From: Bacteroidales bacterium UBA3143
GTDB lineage: Bacteria; Bacteroidota; Bacteroidia; Bacteroidales; Dysgonomonadaceae
Reading direction: 5' to 3'
DNA length: 64,000 nt
NCBI GenBank assembly: GCA_002364735.1
Contig: DEZB01000020.1
Coordinates: 1 to 64,000, forward strand
Part shown: positions 63,650-64,000 of the stretch, one piece after another
How positions within the stretch are numbered: the stretch's first letter is position 1
Layout: every line of letters starts with the position of its first letter
Translations under genes and position numbers: made by a program
The notes under the pieces: model-generated
The model's input: the letters and a program-made list of their open reading frames with translations, nothing else
What the model was told of the DNA's origin: nothing
Databases searched by the model: none

Positions 63650-64000
63650 ATGAGTGTATTATTGAGTGCAGAAAGTTTGACAATCACAACAAGTGTCGTT
63701 GTTTTTCTGATAATAATTTTAGTCCTTGTTGTAATAATCTTGATAGCAAAATCGAAATTATTACCATCTGGGAACGTCAAAATAGTTATTAACGACGATA
63801 AAGAACTGGATACTCCAGCAGGTGGTACATTGTTAAACACACTGCAAAATAAAAAAATATATTTATCATCCGCTTGTGGAGGAAAAGGTACTTGTGGTGA
63901 ATGTAGATGTCGAGTGGTAGACGGAGGTGGTGAAATACTTCCCACTGAAACAGGTTTCTTTACACGTAAAGAGCAACAATTAGATTGGAGACTATCTTGC
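63650..64000 (+). CDS. nqrF: Na+-translocating NADH:quinone reductase subunit F, truncated by window end
   Basis: The first 117 codons of the NADH-oxidising subunit, starting at the ATG at 63650. One N-terminal membrane helix (about residues 14-34) is followed by a ferredoxin-type domain whose cysteines appear in SACGGKGTCGECRC, with a fourth at the very end (WRLSC). The FAD and NADH domains lie beyond the window. Confidence 0.95.
   Translation, partial: MSVLLSAESLTITTSVVVFLIIILVLVVIILIAKSKLLPSGNVKIVINDDKELDTPAGGTLLNTLQNKKIYLSSACGGKGTCGECRCRVVDGGGEILPTETGFFTRKEQQLDWRLSC

Noticed and set aside
63613..63945. 110-codon minus-strand frame at the window end
   Set aside because: Antisense to the clear start of nqrF.

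Overview
The window looks like chromosomal DNA of an AT-rich Bacteroidota bacterium, most likely order Bacteroidales. Evidence: many gene starts are preceded by the Bacteroidota -7 promoter box TAnnTTTG; there are fimbrillin-type, BACON and BspA-type surface lipoproteins, an S-type sulfatase and DUF1080 proteins; and the window ends in a Na+-translocating NQR operon. I cannot name the genus. No tRNA, rRNA, transposase, phage gene or CRISPR array was seen.

Layout. (1) 1-11.8 kb is a carbohydrate-related block: SMP-30 lactonase, two exported Gfo/Idh/MocA oxidoreductases, a sulfatase, a HEAT-repeat protein with two DUF1080 domains, a zinc alcohol dehydrogenase and an aldo/keto reductase. The exported oxidoreductase plus DUF1080 pair suggests periplasmic oxidise-then-cleave chemistry on glycosides. 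(2) 11.9-12.2 kb is a 41-bp tandem repeat array in front of a large SNF2 ATPase; a fimbrillin-like lipoprotein follows on the other strand. (3) 18.4-25.2 kb is a five-gene minus-strand efflux operon: TetR, TolC, membrane-fusion lipoprotein, RND pump and a small PII-like protein. (4) 25.6-39.0 kb is mostly housekeeping: ispE, two S9 peptidases, an inositol-monophosphatase-type enzyme, fabD, clpC, dps, an AI-2E-type permease, a DUF2007 protein and an SDR. (5) 39.2-46.6 kb is a stress block: Hsp20, a GH16 lipoprotein with an altered active site, a frameshifted CinA-like gene, large-subunit catalase, a DUF2383 ferritin-like protein, a DAO-type flavoenzyme and ferritin. (6) 46.7-49.3 kb holds a second 41-bp array and a BACON/BspA lipoprotein. 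(7) 49.5-58.6 kb carries tsaD, glnS, two paralogous TPR genes around a DedA gene, and PBP1A. (8) 58.9-64.0 kb is nqrABCDEF, with nqrF cut by the window end.

The most unusual observation is two intergenic arrays, 34 kb apart, with the same 41-42 bp unit and a small hairpin in most units, in which some units carry the hairpin core in the opposite orientation. A third, decayed set of about 40-bp repeats lies before katE. Other points of interest are the single-base frameshift in the CinA-like gene, the GH16 motif lacking its acid/base glutamate, the PII-like protein in the efflux operon, and a pair of ATGACA/TGTCAT palindromes between hsp20 and the GH16 gene.
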